Positions 42,320 through 50,707 of a stretch of DNA of 64,000 nucleotides are shown here, one piece after another. Source of the stretch: JAJFJD01 sp965228695. GTDB taxonomy: Bacteria > Pseudomonadota > Alphaproteobacteria > UBA8366. Both the position numbers and the translations under genes were made by a program. The DNA lies in the NCBI GenBank assembly GCA_965228695.1, contig CBDDIB010000001.1, positions 427,370 through 491,369 on the forward strand, in the 5' to 3' direction. Each line of letters opens with the position of its first letter. Positions within the stretch are counted from its first letter, which is position 1. The notes under the pieces are model-generated. The model was not told the origin of the DNA, made no database searches, and saw nothing but the letters and a program-made list of their open reading frames with translations.

Positions 42320-42421
42320 CTAACCAACCATCAGGTTCATGGCTAAGGCGGCGGCGATCAGGATCGCGGCAAGGACAACGATAATCCCGAAGACCATCAG
42401 CGCTTTACGTTCCTCATCCAT
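42320..42421 (-). CDS. 33-residue single-pass membrane peptide (copy 2)
   Basis: The frame MDEERKALMVFGIIVVL-AAILIAAALAMNLMVG ends at 42320. The acidic-basic start is followed by one long hydrophobic helix (residues 8-32). The C-terminal 16 residues align with copy 1 at 40923-41024 without gaps. The frame is open further upstream, but that part is antisense to nothing conserved and overlaps no start signal; GGCGGA lies before this ATG. It sits between the Zn/Cd ATPase and the DsbB-like gene. Confidence 0.55.
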   Translation of the reverse strand: MDEERKALMVFGIIVVLAAILIAAALAMNLMVG

Positions 42422-42531
42422 GCCGTTTTTTCCGCCAGATATTGCTGCCCGCACAAGAATGGCGATTGGCAACGGCGACCATACCCTGCCCGGATACCTC
42501 ATTGCCGCGAACCTCCGCGCGTCGTTGCCGA

Positions 42532-44913
42532 TCAATGCCCATGCGAGACGCGTCCGGCCACAGCACGCTCCGCAGCCTCCTCCAGATGTCGCCTCCCCTC
42601 TCCCGTTGGCGCTTGCCGCAGCAGCCGCAGCGCATTGGCAACAACCAGAAGCGAGGCGCCGACGTCGGCCGCTATGGCGCCCCACAGGGTGGCGAAGCCG
42701 GCGAAGGTCAGGACGACGAAGACCACCTTAACGCCGAGCGAGAAGACGATGTTCTCGCGGATGATGGCGAGTGTCCGCCTGGAGTGGCCGACGAGCCACG
42801 GCAGCTTGGCCAGATCGTCGGTCATGAGTGCGATGTCGGCGGTTTCGATCGCCGCGTCGCTGCCCATGGCGCCCATGGCGATGCCGAAGCTCGCCCGCGC
42901 CATCGCCGGGGCGTCGTTGACGCCGTCGCCCACCATGGCGACGGTGCCGTATTTGGCAACCAGCGCTTCGACGGTGGCGACCTTGTCCTCGGGCAGCAGT
43001 TCGGCCTGGACCTCGTCGATGCCAACCTCGCGCGCGATCGCCTCGCCAGTCGCGCGGTTGTCTCCGGTCAGCATGATCAGGTGGGCGATCCCGCGTTCCC
43101 TGAGGGCCTCGATCACGCCGCGGGCGCCTGGCCGGACCGTGTCGGCCACGGCGATCAGCCCGCAGACGTGGGTCTCGTTGCCGATCACCACAACCGTGCG
43201 CCCCTCGCGCTCGAGCGCCTCGGCCCGCTCGCTGACCTCCGGCGTCTCCTGGCCGCGCTCAAGAAGGTAGCGGTGCGAGCCGAGCCAGAACTCCTCATCC
43301 CTGAAGCGGCCGGTTACCCCCTTGCCAGGGAGTACCTGCGCGCCTTCGGCGGGTTTCGCGTCAACATCGATTTGCCCGGCGTAATCAAGGATCGCCTGCG
43401 CCAGCGGGTGCGTGCTGCGCGCCTCGAGCGCGGCGGCCCGCTGCAGGAGCTCGCGCTCCGAGTGGCCGTTGAGCGGGATCACACCGACCACCGCCGGCTC
43501 TCCGCGCGTCAACGTACCGGTCTTGTCGAAGGCGATGGCCTTGAGGTGGGCCGGTTGCTCAATGTAGGTGCCTCCCTTGACCAGCACCCCCTGGCGCGCG
43601 GAGGCCGCCAGGGCAGAGACGATGCTGACCGGCGTAGAGATCACCAGGGCGCAGGGGCAAGCGATCACGAGCAGCACGAGAGCGCGGTAGAACCAGTCGT
43701 CCCACGCGCCGCCGAACAGAAGCGGCGGCAGCAGGAACACGGCGATGGCCAGGACGATAACCGCGGGTGTGTAGACGCGGGCGAACTTCTCGACCCACTG
43801 CTCGGCGCGGGCGCGCCGCCCATGCGCCTCTTCAACGAGACGGATTATCCGCGCGAGTGTCGTGTCCTCGGCGACCTTGGTGCTTTCGACCTCAAGCGCC
43901 CCTTCGCCGTTGATCGTGCCGGCGAAGATCTCTGCGCCTGGCTCCTTCGAGACCGGGACGCTTTCCCCCGTGATCGGCGCCTGGTTTACGGCGCTCACGC
44001 CCGAGACGATCCGGCCATCGAGTGCAATTCTCTCTCCCGGATTGACGATGAAGCGGGACCCGACTGGCGCCTCGGTTGCTGGGACTTCCCGCTCTTCGCC
44101 GGTGTCGAGCTTCAAGCGCACGATGGGTGGCGCAAGATCGAGGAGTTCGGCAATGGCGCGCCGGGCTCGGCCGACACTCCAGCTCTCCAGCAGCAACGAC
44201 AGGGCAAACAGGAAACTGATGGCCGCCGCCTCGAACCATTCGCCGATCCCGACCGCACCCGCTACCGCGATCACCATCAGCAGGTTCATGTCCGGCCGCA
44301 GCGCCAGGGCCGCATACCAGGCCTTCACGACCACGTAGCGCGCGCCGAAGCCGATGGCGAAGGCGTAGGCGACAGCCTCGGGCAGCGGCATCGCTTGTCC
44401 GTCATGCCCGGCGAACAGCCTTAGGGCTTCCGCGAAGCCACCGGCAAGCCAGACATGCAGGGCCACCCCGGCGAATAGCGAGATCCCGCTGAGCGTCGTG
44501 AACCAGGATTGCGCCCGCTGATGCCGTTCGCTCGCCCGCTTGCTTTCTTCATCGTCGGCGCGCCATTCCACGGTGGACATGCCGGTTTTGCTCACTGCCT
44601 TGCGGATCTCTTCGGCTGAAACCCGCTCGGCGTCTTCGAGAACCATCATGCGGCCGTTCAATACATCGAACGCAAGTCGATCCTCGCCCCCGACAACCGG
44701 GCCGACCGCTTGCCTGAGGGCGGCTACCTCTTCGGCGCAATCGAGCCCCTGTACCTTGAAAACGTAACGATCGCGGCCGTGATCAGGGGAGTTGGCCGAA
44801 GCGAATGCCTCTGCGGATGCATCACCGTCGGCACCGCAACAAGGTACCGCAGTATCGTGCGAGTGGCTGTGTGGATGATTATGCTCGTGGTCGTGCGTAT
44901 GGCGCGATGCCAT
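42532..44913 (-). CDS. Zn(II)/Cd(II)/Pb(II) P1B-type ATPase
   Basis: The product is 793 aa. The N-terminus is His-rich (HTHDHEHNHPHSHSHD, residues 5-20) with CC at 25-26, then an HMA domain with VQGLDCAEEV (single Cys plus Glu, about 54-63). Membrane metal site CPC at 419-421, phosphorylation motif DKTGT from Asp463, HP motif STHPLAQA, and hinge GDGVNDAP. The His-rich start and the CPC plus GLDCAEE pattern place it with ZntA/CadA exporters. It is divergent from a CadR-like regulator with a MerR-type promoter between, so induction by Zn, Cd or Pb is likely. Confidence 0.94.
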   Translation of the reverse strand: MASRHTHDHEHNHPHSHSHDTAVPCCGADGDASAEAFASANSPDHGRDRYVFKVQGLDCAEEVAALRQAVGPVVGGEDRLAFDVLNGRMMVLEDAERVSAEEIRKAVSKTGMSTVEWRADDEESKRASERHQRAQSWFTTLSGISLFAGVALHVWLAGGFAEALRLFAGHDGQAMPLPEAVAYAFAIGFGARYVVVKAWYAALALRPDMNLLMVIAVAGAVGIGEWFEAAAISFLFALSLLLESWSVGRARRAIAELLDLAPPIVRLKLDTGEEREVPATEAPVGSRFIVNPGERIALDGRIVSGVSAVNQAPITGESVPVSKEPGAEIFAGTINGEGALEVESTKVAEDTTLARIIRLVEEAHGRRARAEQWVEKFARVYTPAVIVLAIAVFLLPPLLFGGAWDDWFYRALVLLVIACPCALVISTPVSIVSALAASARQGVLVKGGTYIEQPAHLKAIAFDKTGTLTRGEPAVVGVIPLNGHSERELLQRAAALEARSTHPLAQAILDYAGQIDVDAKPAEGAQVLPGKGVTGRFRDEEFWLGSHRYLLERGQETPEVSERAEALEREGRTVVVIGNETHVCGLIAVADTVRPGARGVIEALRERGIAHLIMLTGDNRATGEAIAREVGIDEVQAELLPEDKVATVEALVAKYGTVAMVGDGVNDAPAMARASFGIAMGAMGSDAAIETADIALMTDDLAKLPWLVGHSRRTLAIIRENIVFSLGVKVVFVVLTFAGFATLWGAIAADVGASLLVVANALRLLRQAPTGEGRRHLEEAAERAVAGRVSHGH

Positions 44914-45037
44914 GGAAATCCTCCAGCTTTTTCCTCACATGGCCTGCGGCAAACGGCAATCCGAGGTTGCCGGACCGGTCAGCCCACCACGGAAAGCGCA
45001 TTGCCTTTGACCCGGCCCGGAAGCCGTGCTAGCTCTG

Positions 45038-45068
45038 AACCTAGTAGCTATAGTAACTAGAGGTTCAA
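45038..45068 (-). promoter_or_regulatory. CadR-type promoter of the Zn/Cd ATPase
   Basis: Minus strand: TTGAAC (-35, 45063-45068), 19-bp spacer, TAGGTT (-10, 45038-45043). The spacer holds the imperfect palindrome CTCTAGTTACTATAG. The regulator gene starts at 45081 on the other strand. Confidence 0.85.
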
Positions 45069-45080
45069 GGATTAATTTCG

Positions 45081-45539
45081 ATGACAGGAGACGGATTTAC
45101 GATAGGGCGCCTGGCAAGAGAGACCGGCTGCAAAGTACAGACGATTAGGTACTACGAGGAAATTGGGGTCATGCCGACACCCAACCGAACGGCGGGAAAC
45201 CAGCGCCGTTACGGGCCGCGGCACGCAGAGCGGCTAGGCTTCATCCGGCACAGCCGGCAGCTTGGCTTTCCGCTCGAGGCGATCCGCCAACTGTTGAGCT
45301 TAGCGGATAGCCCCGACCAGCCCTGCGAGACCGCTGACCGGATAGCGCGAACCCAGCTGCGCGAGGTCGAGAGCCGGATCGTTCGGCTCCAGGCGCTCAA
45401 GACAGAGCTGCACAGAATGGTCCGGCAGTGTGAAGGAGGCCGGGTCGCGGACTGCCGCGTGATCGAGGTGCTGAAGGATCACGCTAATTGTCTCTATGAG
45501 GACCACCTCGCCCCCGAGCAGGCCGAGCAACTCAAGTGA
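45081..45539 (+). CDS. CadR/PbrR-like MerR-family regulator
   Basis: The product is 152 aa. HTH and wing: FTIGRLARETGCKVQTIRYYEEIG and AGNQRRYGPRHAERLGFIRH. Cysteines at DQPCETAD (about 79), VRQCEGG (about 114) and RVADCRVIEVL (about 121) match the CadR/PbrR metal sites; HANCLYEDHLAPEQ at the C-terminus adds a Cys and His typical of CadR. It is divergent from the P-type ATPase it presumably controls. The 3' end overlaps the end of the convergent histidine kinase gene by 8 nt. Confidence 0.92.
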   Translation: MTGDGFTIGRLARETGCKVQTIRYYEEIGVMPTPNRTAGNQRRYGPRHAERLGFIRHSRQLGFPLEAIRQLLSLADSPDQPCETADRIARTQLREVESRIVRLQALKTELHRMVRQCEGGRVADCRVIEVLKDHANCLYEDHLAPEQAEQLK

Positions 45540-46953
45540 CGCGCGCTTCTGGTCTACCCGAATGTGGTAATCGTACCCGAACGCGCAGTCCGCCTTCCGC
45601 ACGATTGCTAAGACAGACCGAGCCGCTGTGTGAATCAACAACCACCTGTGCGATAGCCATTCCCAGGCCTACACCACCCGTGTCTCGGCTTCGTGAAGCT
45701 TCCAACCGATAGAACGGGAGAAATATCCGCTCCATTTCCGTCTCGGGGATTCCAGGCCCCTCATCCTCGATCGTGATTTCAACGGCTTCGTCGTCACTCT
45801 TCACGCGGACGTAAGCGCTTTTGCCATACTTAACCGCGTTGTCGATCAGATTAGTCAGCGCCCTCTTCAAGGCGAGGGGACGGCAGAGTGAAACGATCTC
45901 CTCGTCCACAGCGCAGGTAACGCGATGGCCCGTGTCGAACATATCTTCGCAAATGGCCTGTACAAGCGAGCCGACGTCGGTTATGCAATTTTCTTCGCTT
46001 TCAGAGCCTTCCCGAGCGAACGCCAGTGCCGACGACAGCATCGCTTCCATTTCGCTGAGTGCGGCCAGCATCTTGCTTCGAAGTTCCGGATCCGTGACAT
46101 TCTCGGCCCTCAGGCGAACAGTTGTGAGTGGCGTTCGCAGGTCGTGAGATATCGCCGCCAACATCCGAGCCCGGTTCTCTAAAAGCTTTCGTATCTGTCT
46201 CTGCATGTCATTGAAGGCGCTTGCCGCTTGCCGGACCTCACTCGGGCCGGATTCTGGGAGTGGGGGTGCATTGACATTGTGTGCGAATGCGGTGGTGGCG
46301 GAAGCAAATCTATGGAGCGGCGCCGACAACTTCCTCACAGCCCATAGTGAAAGGAAGATTACCGCTATGCCAAATGAACCCGTCATTGCCACCGTCCGTT
46401 CCCATCCAGGCGCATTTGCCAAGGGCATCACGGTGGAAAAATTCAACCGCTGACCTTGAGACAACGGGATGGAAACAAGGATGGTCTGGTCGCGATCATG
46501 CCCGTACACGAGCCGGCTGAACTGGGATTCAAGCCATTTTCTGGAAGTCTCAAGGCTGGTTAGTTGGCTAAGTGTAGCAACGTCCTGAATATCGACCGAG
46601 ATTGGCTCGCTGATCGCTGCGCGTACTTGACGAGACAGCAAATCGTTCAGTGAACCGATGCGCATACCCTTCGTTCTGTCATCAGGACCGCGTTCGTTCG
46701 ATGTCATGTTGACCCGAAAAGCGTGGTCGTCAGAGGAGCGGACAATACGATCCCTCCACTGGTTTGGAACGCTCAAGACGATATCCGCGATCGACGCGAT
46801 ATGCTGCGCAATATGTTGCTCTTCGGCGCGAGTTAGCGAGTCCGCGCGATGCCCAGAAAAGACGACGATTGTCACGATATGAGTGACAGCGAGCCCGGCG
46901 ATGAGGACCATGACTGTCCGGCCGGCCAAGCTCTTTGGCAGTAAGCGCATCAT
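45532..46953 (-). CDS. sensor histidine kinase
   Basis: The product is 473 aa from MMRLLPKSLA, overlapping the response regulator by 4 nt; 14 upstream codons were dropped. Membrane segments near residues 12-32 and 185-205 bracket a periplasmic sensor domain of about 150 residues. HAMP follows, then the H-box AAISHDLRTPLTTVRLR, N-box LIDNAVKYG, G1 DEGPGIPE and G2 GGVGLGMAIAQVVV. EnvZ-like class. The adjacent genes suggest a metal or envelope signal, but the ligand cannot be read. Confidence 0.92.
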   Translation of the reverse strand: MMRLLPKSLAGRTVMVLIAGLAVTHIVTIVVFSGHRADSLTRAEEQHIAQHIASIADIVLSVPNQWRDRIVRSSDDHAFRVNMTSNERGPDDRTKGMRIGSLNDLLSRQVRAAISEPISVDIQDVATLSQLTSLETSRKWLESQFSRLVYGHDRDQTILVSIPLSQGQRLNFSTVMPLANAPGWERTVAMTGSFGIAVIFLSLWAVRKLSAPLHRFASATTAFAHNVNAPPLPESGPSEVRQAASAFNDMQRQIRKLLENRARMLAAISHDLRTPLTTVRLRAENVTDPELRSKMLAALSEMEAMLSSALAFAREGSESEENCITDVGSLVQAICEDMFDTGHRVTCAVDEEIVSLCRPLALKRALTNLIDNAVKYGKSAYVRVKSDDEAVEITIEDEGPGIPETEMERIFLPFYRLEASRSRDTGGVGLGMAIAQVVVDSHSGSVCLSNRAEGGLRVRVRLPHSGRPEARVT

Positions 46954-47678
46954 TCTCGTGTCACCTCCGCCGCAAAGACGTAGCCGCCGCCCCACACGGT
47001 CTTGATGATCTCTGGGTTCTGAGGGTCTCTTTCGACCTTCCGTCGTAGGCGGCTGATCCGCGTGTCGATGCTGCGGTCAACGAAGTCGGCGTCGCGACCT
47101 CTCGTAAGATCAAGCAACTGATCGCGCGTCAGCACGATCTGCGGCCTTTCGACAAACGCCTGAAGGAGATTGAATTCCGCCGTACTCAATGGCACGACGA
47201 CATTGTTTTCCGACCGGAGATTGCGCGCCGAAACATCAAGATTCCAGCGATCGAACTTCCACGCTTTCATGCCATGCGCACCTTGGCCTGACGGCATTGC
47301 CTGGGCTCGTCTGAGCACGGCTTTGACCCGGGCAACCAACTCCCTGCCGCTGAACGGCTTCGCGAGATAGTCGTCCGCTCCCATCTCCAGCCCCAGCACC
47401 CGATCGAATTCTTCTCCCTTGGCGGTGAGCATCACCACGGGAACGTCGGTTGCTGCTCTTAGATCGCGACAGAGCGTTAAACCGTCCTCTCCCGGGAGCA
47501 TCAGATCAAGGACAACAAGATCGACGTGGCTTTCTTTCAGGATACGGTGCATCTGCCGCCCGTCCGCCGCAGTGCTGACGCGGTACCCCACCTTGGCGAG
47601 GAGTCCGGAGACTAGCTCACGGATCTCTTCATGGTCGTCGACCACGAGTATGTGCATCGCGTTCCTCATAATCATCAA
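46950..47678 (-). CDS. OmpR-family response regulator
   Basis: The product is 242 aa from 47678; MHILVVDDHEE (47657) is the likely core start. The receiver domain has VVDDHEE, the phosphoacceptor Asp in VVLDLMLPGEDG (about residue 60), MLTAKG and the Lys in LAKPFSG. The C-terminal winged helix has LSTAEFNLLQAFVERP and RSIDTRISRLRRKVE, ending VWGGGYVFA. It is paired with the kinase by a 4-nt overlap. Confidence 0.94.
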   Translation of the reverse strand: MMIMRNAMHILVVDDHEEIRELVSGLLAKVGYRVSTAADGRQMHRILKESHVDLVVLDLMLPGEDGLTLCRDLRAATDVPVVMLTAKGEEFDRVLGLEMGADDYLAKPFSGRELVARVKAVLRRAQAMPSGQGAHGMKAWKFDRWNLDVSARNLRSENNVVVPLSTAEFNLLQAFVERPQIVLTRDQLLDLTRGRDADFVDRSIDTRISRLRRKVERDPQNPEIIKTVWGGGYVFAAEVTRE

Positions 47679-48174
47679 ATAAATACAAAGAACGCATCCA
47701 CTCGTCTCGGAGAAAGTGATGGCAAATCTTTACCCGCACCATTTTTGCAAGGATTTGTAAGACTTTCGGGCTTCCGCGACAAACTTGGGTAACAGTTCTT
47801 CCTTATATGGCCTGTGTCCCCGTTCCGGAGCCGACTTCGCCTCCGCGCGGACACGGAGAACCCCTTATCCGTTAAAGAGTCCGGAAGGAGCTACGGAATG
47901 GTACGGCGAGGCCGGAAACAATGGCGCATTCGCATGGACCCCGCCCACTCGTGCTCTCCGTGGAAAAAGGCGCATTGCCGGTCTTCCGGACGGCGGCCGC
48001 GGCCATGCCCAATTCGTCGTACTGCCTTTTCACCTCTAGGCGGAAGCCTCGCGCGAGAAGCGGCTGCGACGCGAGGCACGAACGGGCATGAGCCGCGGCC
48101 TAACCGACCAAAGCAGGCCAGCGCAGTGCCGCTGATGTTGCTATGACCGCCAGACTACAGAGGCATTTCACGTA
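47679..48174. other. long gene-free region before the CDF-HflK fusion gene
   Basis: The gap between the divergent response regulator and the fusion gene is 496 nt. I see no convincing gene: the longest plus frame (47785-48039, 84 codons) has no family character. The part from about 47805 can form GTGTCC/GGACAC pairing (CCTGTGTCCCCG with GCGGACACGG) and further GC hairpins (for example GAAGCCTCGCGCGAGAAGC near 48042-48060), so a structured leader is possible. No riboswitch class is recognised. Confidence 0.4.
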
Positions 48175-49725
48175 ATGAACCGCAAGGAACGAACCGTATT
48201 CGTTACGATTGTAATCAACAGCCTGCTGATCCTGTTCAAGTTCTGGCTGGCGTCAGCCTCCGGAAGCCTGGCATTGCGATCCAGCGCGACGCATTCGCTG
48301 GCGGATCTGGCGATTGGCGTGTTCGTCCTGATCGGACTCTTCGTGAGCCGTCGAGAGACAGCCAAGGCCCGGGCAAGCCACAGCTTTGGGGTAGTTGAGA
48401 ACTGGGTGGCCCTGGCTGTTTCGGGAGCAATTTTCTACGTCGGCTTCGACATTGTAACTGAAGTCCTCGCCGCAGAAACGCCTGAGCTCAGGAATCTCGT
48501 CCCCATCGCGCTAGCAGCACTCATTACCGTAGTCGTTGCCTATGTCGTTGCCCGTTACAAGCTGTACGTTGGCCGGCAGACGGATTCGCCGGCCCTGATC
48601 GCGAGCGGCTACCACTCACAGGTCGATATCTACGCGTCCATTGTCGTGGTCGCGGGATTGGCCGGTGCTGCCTTGGGCCTGCCGAACCTCGACACCGCGG
48701 CCGCCGCCGTGGTCGCCGTTCTGATTTTCCTGTCCGGCTATCAAATTGCCGCCTCGGCCCTTACTGCCTTAAGGCGCCGCAGGCTGCTCGACCTGGAAGG
48801 CGAAACCGGGGAACCGGCCGGACCCGAACGCAGTTGGTGGCGCGTCTACGGCCCCGCTGCCGGCGCGTTGCTGGTCGCCATGTATCTTCTTTCGGGCTTT
48901 TACGCTGTTCAGCCCGGAGAAAGCGCTGTCGTCAGGCGCTTCGGAAAGGTGGTCGAGCAGGCGAGCTCAGGTCTTCACTACCGTTGGCCGACGCCGATAG
49001 AACGCATCGATGTGGTCGCCATCGACCAAGTGCGTCGACAGGAGACGACTCCCATACAGATGCTGACCGGGGACGAAAATCTCATATCGGTGCGGGCCAG
49101 CGTGCACTACTCGGTGAGCGATCCATCGTCATTCGTGCTAAACGTCGCCGATCCCGAGAAACTGGTGAAACAAGCTGCGGCTGCTGCACTGCGACAGGTG
49201 GTGGCCCGAGAAGCGGTTGATGCCCTGCTAACGGTCGACAAGGCCGAGATCCAGCGACAGACGGCGGCCGCAGCTCAGGCGGCGCTCGATCGGAATATCG
49301 CCGGGGTCCGCATCGTCGGTGTGCAGCTCCTCGAAAGCGCTCCTCCGCCGGAAGTAGCCGACGCCTTCCGGGACGTGGCGAGCGCGCGGGAGGACCGAAA
49401 CACATTCGTGAACGAGGCCTTGGCCTACCAGAACGAGGTTGTGCCGATTGCGCGCGGTGACGCCGACAAGGCCAGGCAGGCGGCCGTCGCCTATGCCGCC
49501 GGGAAGACGGCTCTCGCCTCTGGAGACGCGACCGGTTTCGTCGCCCGCGTGGAGGCCTATGCGGACGCGCCGGAGATTACCCGTCAGCGCCTGTATCTGG
49601 AAGCGATCGAGCGGTCGTTGCCCGGCGCTCGGAAATTTGTGCTGGATCCCGAAGTCTCGCCCCAGACAACGGATCTGTGGATACCGCGCTCGGGCAACAC
49701 TCAGCTGTTGCCGCGAAAGCCATGA
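48175..49725 (+). CDS. fusion of a CDF metal-transporter membrane domain with an HflK/SPFH domain
   Basis: The product is 516 aa. Residues 1-200 are the six-helix membrane domain of a cation diffusion facilitator: helix 2 carries THSLAD (His40, Asp44) and helix 5 GYHSQVD (His147, Asp151), the intracellular metal site of CDF exporters, both intact. The usual CDF cytoplasmic domain is absent. After RRRLLDLEGETGEPAGPERSWW a seventh helix (about 225-243) leads into an SPFH domain (FYAVQPGESAVVRRFGKVVE, GLHYRWPTPIERID, LTGDENLISVRASVHY) typical of HflK. It opens an operon with hflC-like, hflK-like and parvulin-like genes. HflKC normally surrounds FtsH; no ftsH is in the window. Confidence 0.85.
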   Translation: MNRKERTVFVTIVINSLLILFKFWLASASGSLALRSSATHSLADLAIGVFVLIGLFVSRRETAKARASHSFGVVENWVALAVSGAIFYVGFDIVTEVLAAETPELRNLVPIALAALITVVVAYVVARYKLYVGRQTDSPALIASGYHSQVDIYASIVVVAGLAGAALGLPNLDTAAAAVVAVLIFLSGYQIAASALTALRRRRLLDLEGETGEPAGPERSWWRVYGPAAGALLVAMYLLSGFYAVQPGESAVVRRFGKVVEQASSGLHYRWPTPIERIDVVAIDQVRRQETTPIQMLTGDENLISVRASVHYSVSDPSSFVLNVADPEKLVKQAAAAALRQVVAREAVDALLTVDKAEIQRQTAAAAQAALDRNIAGVRIVGVQLLESAPPPEVADAFRDVASAREDRNTFVNEALAYQNEVVPIARGDADKARQAAVAYAAGKTALASGDATGFVARVEAYADAPEITRQRLYLEAIERSLPGARKFVLDPEVSPQTTDLWIPRSGNTQLLPRKP

Positions 49726-49747
49726 TTTCCTTGAGGACCCTCATTCC

Positions 49748-50707
49748 ATGAAACTTATTCGCAATCTTACCCTCGCTGCCTTGGCGCTCGGATTCCTGGC
49801 AACCAGTCTTGTCTTCTTCCAGGTCGACACAACGGAAGACGCCATTGTCACCCAATTTGGAAACCCAGTTCGTGTAGTCACCGAGCCAGGCCTTTATGCC
49901 AAACTGCCAGATCCCGTGCAAAGCGTCGTCAAAGTCAGCAAGCAACTGCAGTTGTATAATCTGCCGCGCACTGAATTTCTCAGCGCGGACAAGAAGAACA
50001 TTGTGGCCGAAGCCTACGCGACTTGGCAAGTGACCGATGCCCTGACCTTCCTCAAAAACGTTCGCGACCTGCGGGGCGCGGACACTCGGCTCAATGACAT
50101 CATCAAGTCGGCACTCGGCGCGGCGCTCGGTCAGGTCGAGCTTAGCCAGCTTGTCACCGTGGAGGTCTCGCAGGTCCGTCTTCCGGAGACCCTAACCGCC
50201 GTCAAGGATCGGGCGGCGGCGCGCACTGAAGCTTATGGGTTCACTGTAACCGATGTTCAGCTCAAGGAACTCACTTTCCCCGAGGCCAACCTCACCAGCG
50301 TGTTCCAGCGCATGCGTTCGGAACGCGAATCCATCGCCCGCAAGTTCCGCTCGGAGGGAACAGAAGAGGCCGCTCGAATCCGCGCCACAGCCGACACCGA
50401 GAAGGCCCAAATACTAGCTACCGCGAACCAGGAGGCAGCCGAAACCCGCGGACGGGCCGATGCCGCGGCGATCGCGATATATGCCAAGGCTTTTGGCAAA
50501 GACAAGGAGTTCTACCAGTTCTCGCGCACGCTTGAGTCCTACACAAAGTTCATCGACGAGAACACGACACTGATATTGCCGTCCACCTCCGAACTCCTCC
50601 GCTACCTCGATCCGAAAAGCGTATTCAACCGATCCCCGACTCTTGAGGCCATAAATGCCTGCAAAGCTGCTGGCTCCGCTTTCTGTGTTGGACCGGAGGC
50701 GAAGTGA
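49748..50707 (+). CDS. HflC-like SPFH protein
   Basis: The product is 319 aa from the ATG at 49748 (Shine-Dalgarno TTGAGGA); the frame upstream is only a shadow. One N-terminal membrane segment (residues 6-25) precedes the SPFH domain: TTEDAIVTQFGNPVRVVTEPGLYAKLP, then ADKKNIVAEAYATWQV and a long helical region with EEAARIRATADTEKAQILATA (about 205-225) and QFSRTLESYTKFI, as in HflC. It follows the fusion gene by 22 nt and overlaps the second HflK-like gene by 4 nt, so the three are co-expressed. Confidence 0.88.
   Translation: MKLIRNLTLAALALGFLATSLVFFQVDTTEDAIVTQFGNPVRVVTEPGLYAKLPDPVQSVVKVSKQLQLYNLPRTEFLSADKKNIVAEAYATWQVTDALTFLKNVRDLRGADTRLNDIIKSALGAALGQVELSQLVTVEVSQVRLPETLTAVKDRAAARTEAYGFTVTDVQLKELTFPEANLTSVFQRMRSERESIARKFRSEGTEEAARIRATADTEKAQILATANQEAAETRGRADAAAIAIYAKAFGKDKEFYQFSRTLESYTKFIDENTTLILPSTSELLRYLDPKSVFNRSPTLEAINACKAAGSAFCVGPEAK

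Noticed and set aside
42442..44424. Very long plus-strand reading frame (660 codons) across the Zn/Cd ATPase gene
   Set aside because: It is the antisense shadow of the GC-rich ATPase gene, which carries all P-type ATPase motifs; the plus product is His/Arg/Gly-rich without any domain. The same applies to the long plus frames over trbE, traG, DsbD and the ParB-like gene.
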